64,000 nt of DNA from Siphlonurus alternatus (Eukaryota; Arthropoda; Insecta; Ephemeroptera; Siphlonuridae). Shown piece by piece: positions 60,018 through 64,000 of this stretch. The first letter of the stretch is position 1; every line of letters begins with the position of its first letter. The notes under the pieces were generated by a model, which was given only the letters and a program-made list of their open reading frames with translations, ran no database searches and was not told the DNA's origin. A program made the translations under genes and the position numbers. Location of the stretch: the NCBI GenBank assembly GCA_949825025.1, contig OX463781.1, forward strand, positions 41,863,150 to 41,927,149, read 5' to 3'.

Positions 60018-60945
60018 AATAGACAGTAGTGGTTGCATTTTTTATTTCATAATGGGGAATTCTCCTACATTTATTTTAATTTTTTTTCAGATGCTCTATA
60101 CCTTGAAATTAAATGTCCCAAAACAAAAAAGTTTCAATCTTCAAAATTGGAGATAAGGGAATTTTTTAAAAATCTTCCTTCATTTGAATTTAGCGCCAAA
60201 ACGTGACGTAGAAACTGCCTAGCAGGTGAAATTTTCCTGCAATAAATTTATATTTTCGATTATCACTCTTAAAATAAACTAATATTAGAGACAAAACTAC
60301 TGATATTAGGGTAGAAAAACCCACTGATTTCGATCGTGTTAATAAAATTTATAGCCAATCAGCGCAATCACTCCTTGACGCTCAAATTATGATATCAAGC
60401 AGTTGTTGTGTGTTAACTAGAGAGTTTCTACGTCACAATTTTCAGGTTTGCGCGCGGGTTGCATACTTTGCCCCTATTCTAATAATCCCTTCAGAGTCCC
60501 CAAATTTGAGTTTAAAAAGTTGAAACTTAAGTCAAACTTATTGTTAATATGTACCCTATCATAATGTAGTAGTTAAATTAAAATTTGAGTTGTAAGAGAA
60601 TTCCCCATTAGAAAATATACTAAAATTTCTGAAAATTTTCAGATTTTTTGGATTGCGGGAACCAATTAAAAAAAAATAATAATAAAATTTTTGAATTACG
60701 GTGGTACTACCTAATGGGACACCCGTGATGTCATTTTCTCGCGCTCTGATTGGCTATTGATGACGTCACGGTTGTCCGATTAGGTAGTACCACCCTAATT
60801 CAAATATATAATTTTAAATATTTTTGTAAAAATTAGTTCCTGCACTCCAAAAAATCTTGAAAAATTCGGAAAAGCATAATTTTATGAATATTTTGAAATT
60901 ATTTTCTAGTTATGAAATAAAAAAATGCAACCGTTATTGTCTATT
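60018..60945. mobile_element. Hairpin element F, interrupted by element G
   Basis: AATAGACAGTAGTGGTTGCA at the left and TGCAACCGTTATTGTCTATT at the right. Inner arms CAGATTTTTTGGATTGCGGG and the ACTCCAAAAAATCTT segment follow the plan of family E. The centre (GTGGTACTACCTAATGGGAC against the TTAGGTAGTACCACC side) has a TGACGTCA at 60761. Without the insert the element is about 370 bases. Confidence 0.8.
60052..60608. mobile_element. Hairpin element family G, copy 2 (complete, nested)
   Basis: ATGGGGAATTCTCCTACAT at the left and AAGAGAATTCCCCAT at the right, with TA on each side (60050-60051 and 60609-60610), which fits a TA target duplication as used by Tc1/mariner-like enzymes. Inner arms include ACGTGACGTAGAAACTGCC and GTTTCTACGTCACAATTTTC. 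Confidence 0.85.
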
Positions 60946-61390
60946 GATGCAGAAATTCAATATTCATTTTTCTCTGAACAACATACATATAGAATGCAAC
61001 AGACATGTAAATTAGTTTCAGTTTGTATCACTCTTAACATGAGTTGCATAACATCGCTAATTAGCAAGCTGTTGAACGGAATGTACGAGTACACAAAATC
61101 AATATTTGACCTGCTGTAGCGTACGCGTTTAGTTACTGACTGTAGAGTTTCTATTTATGTCAAATCGTCTCGCTGTTTTCTATTGATTATGGTACCCATC
61201 TGTCTCGTTTATACCTATCTGGATTTAATAACATTGCATGTAAGCACCAGTGTAGTTTCAATAATTAATTAATTCATATTAACTCTGCTTTAAAATTAAT
61301 TATGTATAGGTCTATATATTATGGTTGAATTAATTAACTCAAATGTTATCTTTTGAGACAAAGTATGACGGTTTGGATCGCTTAGAAAAT

Positions 61391-61433
<43 letters not shown>

Positions 61434-61760
61434 AGTAATTTATTATTTCATAATTGTCTCTTCTATGAATAATTATAAAGAGAAACTTTGACGTGAATTT
61501 ATGAAGCAATAATTTTATTTGTCCATGCATAGTCATTATTAAAATTTGAGAAAAATATTTTGAATGAAAATTCCTGTTATTTGCTTTATTTCTTTCAAAC
61601 GAAAACTCAAAAAGAATTTTTATAATTTAAACAAATTCACAATAATTTTTTCAATTAAAAATATTTATTCATGCAGCGTAAGTTTTAAGAATCTCCTTTT
61701 AATATAATCAGTGTATAAATATAACACAAGAGAACACATGTGTAACAAACATGACACAAT
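60946..61760. other. AT-rich stretch, no supported gene
   Basis: Apart from the TA/TG microsatellite nothing is seen. Confidence 0.5.
61391..61433. repeat. (TA)n(TG)n microsatellite
   Basis: Alternating TA followed by TG dinucleotides. Confidence 0.9.
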
Positions 61761-62160
61761 ATAGAGTAACGTCACGAGATTGTTGGGTTGCCTGCTTACA
61801 GGATAACGGTCTTACGGTTACCTCCCCTCCCTTCCCCTACCGAAGAGCAAGAGTACTCGTAAAATCATTGGAAAATTGGAAAAAAAATATTACTTTGTTG
61901 ACACTTATGATTATTTAAGGATACAAAAATGTAACTGGTGTATTCTTTATAAACTAGCAGATGATATGAATACGTACGATATAAATGTAATAATTGCCAT
62001 CTATAATTTTTATGTAATTTTTGTCTACATTTTCTATTTTTTTTTTTCAATGCTTTTACGAATACTCTTGCTCTTCGGTAGGGGAAGTGAGGGGAGGTAA
62101 ACATCAGGCCGTTATCCTGATGTAAGCAGGCAACCCAACAATCTCGTGGCGCTACTCTAT
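61761..62160. mobile_element. Hairpin element P
   Basis: ATAGAGTAACGTCACGAGAT then TGTTGGGTTGCCTGCTTACA at the left pair with TGTAAGCAGGCAACCCAACA then ATCTCGTGGCGCTACTCTAT at the right. Arms also share CCCCTACCGAAGAGCAAGAG. The AT-rich middle (about 61870-62040) is not paired. A 102-codon frame across it is a by-product. Confidence 0.85.
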
Positions 62161-62620
62161 AGAACATTACCAAGTTGTACCTCTGAATCGTCAGATTTAA
62201 TTAAAGTTACTTGATACATGACGACAGCTTCAAAGTTACCTGAGACGAATATTCTGTTAAGATGACTACCTCTAATTTTGCACTCGAGGCAACAACTTGT
62301 CAGATTTCTTGCCACGCTTGAATTTGAGAAGTTCGTAAGTTCAATCAAGCTCCCTTACACCCCTTCTCCTTTGTTTGTTTGGAAAATCTAATCCAGTAGA
62401 CAAACACTAACTTAGTTTATATCATGACGATGGTGGAATAAAAATCGATACAAAAGTTTTTCATAAAATTATATTATAAATTAAGACAAACAAGGATTAT
62501 AACTTTTATGTATTTATAATTGTTTTTAATGTAAGCATTTTGCAAACAAAAATAGAACTTATATTTACTTTACAGAACTCTTATACTTGGACTTTTGATT
62601 AAATATACAGATTCTCCGTG
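62161..62620. other. No supported gene
   Basis: A 63-codon reverse frame at 62157-62348 lies in a less AT-rich patch but has no recognisable family or splice signals. Confidence 0.4.
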
Positions 62621-62760
62621 TATTTGATGTACAGCCATCGCCTCGGAAAATTTCTCTTTGCGGCCTTTTTAATCACCATGGCCCGAAAAAGATAACACAC
62701 AGGGCATGGGGATTAACAAAGCTGCAAATGGTAAATTTTCCAAGGCGACGAGTACTTGTG
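62621..62760. mobile_element. Hairpin element N, copy 2
   Basis: CATCGCCTCGGAAAATTTCT, AATCACCATG at the left and GGTAAATTTTCCAAGGCGAC at the right, as in 36787-36908. Confidence 0.65.
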
Positions 62761-62874
62761 AGTATTATGAGTACCTTTCGAACTAGGACGGCCTAAATGT
62801 TTTAGCAATACAATAATTTGCCTGGTTGTGACTCAGGGAACAATGGAAACGTTGAACAAAATGGTCCGTAATTG

Positions 62875-63144
62875 TTATTTATTATGTACAATAATATACC
62901 CTATGAGCTTGGAACTTGAGGCGGGGTAATGTGAGTATAAAAGAGGGAAAGAATTGTGGATTTCTTTAGCTCCCTCAATGTCTACCTGCATGGTGCCAAA
63001 CTCACAACCATCACAACCCAGAATATTGATCACACGTGTGACGCTTCGTAAACCTGCAATAGTCATTGTTTTTAATATTGCTGATTCAAACGTACAGGCT
63101 AATTTGTGTCCACGTCTTTGTATTTCCTGTGTGCTCGATATACC
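62875..63144 (-). CDS. Coding-like minus-strand fragment, unidentified
   Basis: Open for about 89 codons from just after a stop at 63145-63147 to the stop at 62875-62877. It reads ISSTQEIQRRGHKLACTFES, then AILKTMTIAGLRSVTRVINI, LGCDGCEFGTMQVDIEGAKE and IHNSFPLLYSHYPA. Residue mix and balanced base composition look protein-like. ACACAG at 63127-63132 could be a splice acceptor with the exon starting at about 63126, and an internal ATG lies at 63064-63066. I cannot name the family; a transposase remnant or a host exon are both possible. The opposite strand is also open (62954-63232), which weakens the call. Confidence 0.35.
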   Translation of the reverse strand, partial: GISSTQEIQRRGHKLACTFESAILKTMTIAGLRSVTRVINILGCDGCEFGTMQVDIEGAKEIHNSFPLLYSHYPASSSKLIGYIIVHNK

Positions 63145-63232
63145 TCACCACCTCTTACCTCAAGGACAAGTAAGGGAGTGGTTTAATTCTTGGGGTAAGA
63201 ACCAAAGAGTGTTGCCGACTTATATACAATGA

Positions 63233-63525
63233 TCACCAGTGTACATCAGCGCATTTTCAGATTAACTTTCCTAAAAGTGATATTTTCAGTTGCAAATATT
63301 TTCGTTGATTTTATGACAATCCTATATTATCACTGACATTTCTACTCACAAGAACGTGGCACCGTCAACATGTTTTATTATTTTGTCAGATATGAGAGGA
63401 CTCAAGCATTGGTTTGTAAATTTTAGAAAGAGACTTTATTTAATATTTCAAAATCAAATCGATTTTAAATTTATAATTATAATATACTGTGACATCATTA
63501 GAGTGTAGGGGCAAACATTTTGTAT
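63233..63525. other. AT-rich stretch, nothing seen
   Basis: No gene or repeat end found. Confidence 0.5.
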
Positions 63526-63749
63526 AAAAGCGGATTCACATGGTGATTTGCAGCCTGCGACGCGAAGTGAATAATGCGCACTTGCTGTAACATCCATTGG
63601 TGGCCATATTTGGTGATTAAAAAAAAGAGCATCGTAATTTAACGTGATATTCTTCACCGCAATGGTAAATTCCCTTCCGCATAGGATTTCACAACTTGTA
63701 TGACAAAATCGCGTCGCATCGCCGTTGTAGCCATGTGAATCCGCCTTAA
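63526..63749. mobile_element. Hairpin element family H, copy 8
   Basis: AAAAGCGGATTCACATGGTG at the left and CATGTGAATCCGCCTTAA at the right, with GCCTGCGACGCGAAGTG and GGCCATATTTGGTGATT inside. Confidence 0.85.
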
Positions 63750-64000
63750 CTCTGACGTCATAGTCATAGCGTGTTTCACCTCAACATTTATAATGAAATA
63801 TATATATATAAAAAAAACATGCAATCTCAATTAAGTCTCAAGTTCTTCTATGTTTCATATTTTGCAAATTTCAATAAAACAACAAGGGATTTTCAATTTG
63901 ATAAAATTATATATTAACAGTATTCCATACCAATATAATAATAATAATGCATGTAAATGACTTTCAAAAATATGGTTTTATATTTAAAATATTACTAATA
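63750..64000. other. AT-rich flank with a CRE site
   Basis: TGACGTCATAGTCATAGCG at 63753 follows H copy 8 directly; the rest is AT-rich. Confidence 0.5.

Noticed and set aside
62954..63232. 92-codon forward frame
   Set aside because: Overlaps the better minus-strand frame; its sequence has no recognisable family. Which strand codes, if either, is not settled.

Overview
The window reads as nuclear DNA of an invertebrate animal, quite possibly an arthropod. It is strongly AT-rich and almost free of protein-coding sequence. It holds one 5'-truncated non-LTR retrotransposon, a probable solo LTR, many short hairpin transposons (MITE-like), long microsatellites and one 200-base run of N (an assembly gap). 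There are no operons, and the few exon candidates end in GT donors or begin after AG acceptors. The species cannot be named from this sequence.

Layout: 460-684 is a GC-rich block ending in a splice donor, possibly a first exon on the + strand. From about 1 kb to 58 kb lies what looks like intronic or intergenic DNA filled with repeats. By eye I could group the hairpin elements into about 20 families, many sitting on TTAA. Several are nested: B inside C at 17311, G inside F at 60052, A inside R at 11944, and two unrelated TTAA hairpins inside the same point of repeat Q at 3141 and 27060. Family H has eight copies, four of them packed into 45338-46241. A LINE fragment lies on the minus strand at 13018-13987 and a solo LTR at 18332-18715.

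The most unusual object is at 23599-26816. Two nearly identical 1,206-base inverted arms, each beginning with eleven 14-base units, enclose an 806-base centre. The centre carries a truncated hairpin transposon, a GC-rich 52-codon reading frame that looks like the end of a real gene, and a perfect 43-base palindrome. It resembles a foldback transposon that has captured a gene piece.

The best host-gene evidence is at 58374-58833 (+): a 165-base exon candidate open in phase 0 on both sides, then an ATG-led segment starting MGCTPSV and ending ...RDSD at a GTGAGT donor. The latter resembles the N-terminus of PDE8-type phosphodiesterases, but this is tentative. A coding-like minus-strand fragment lies at 62875-63144.

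The palindrome TGACGTCA (the CRE/ATF site) occurs 21 times, far above expectation for such AT-rich DNA. Eight copies are inside hairpin elements. Several of the others sit in short GC-rich islands that may be regulatory. All repeat families, names (A to W) and boundaries are my own reading by eye; no database or alignment tool was used.
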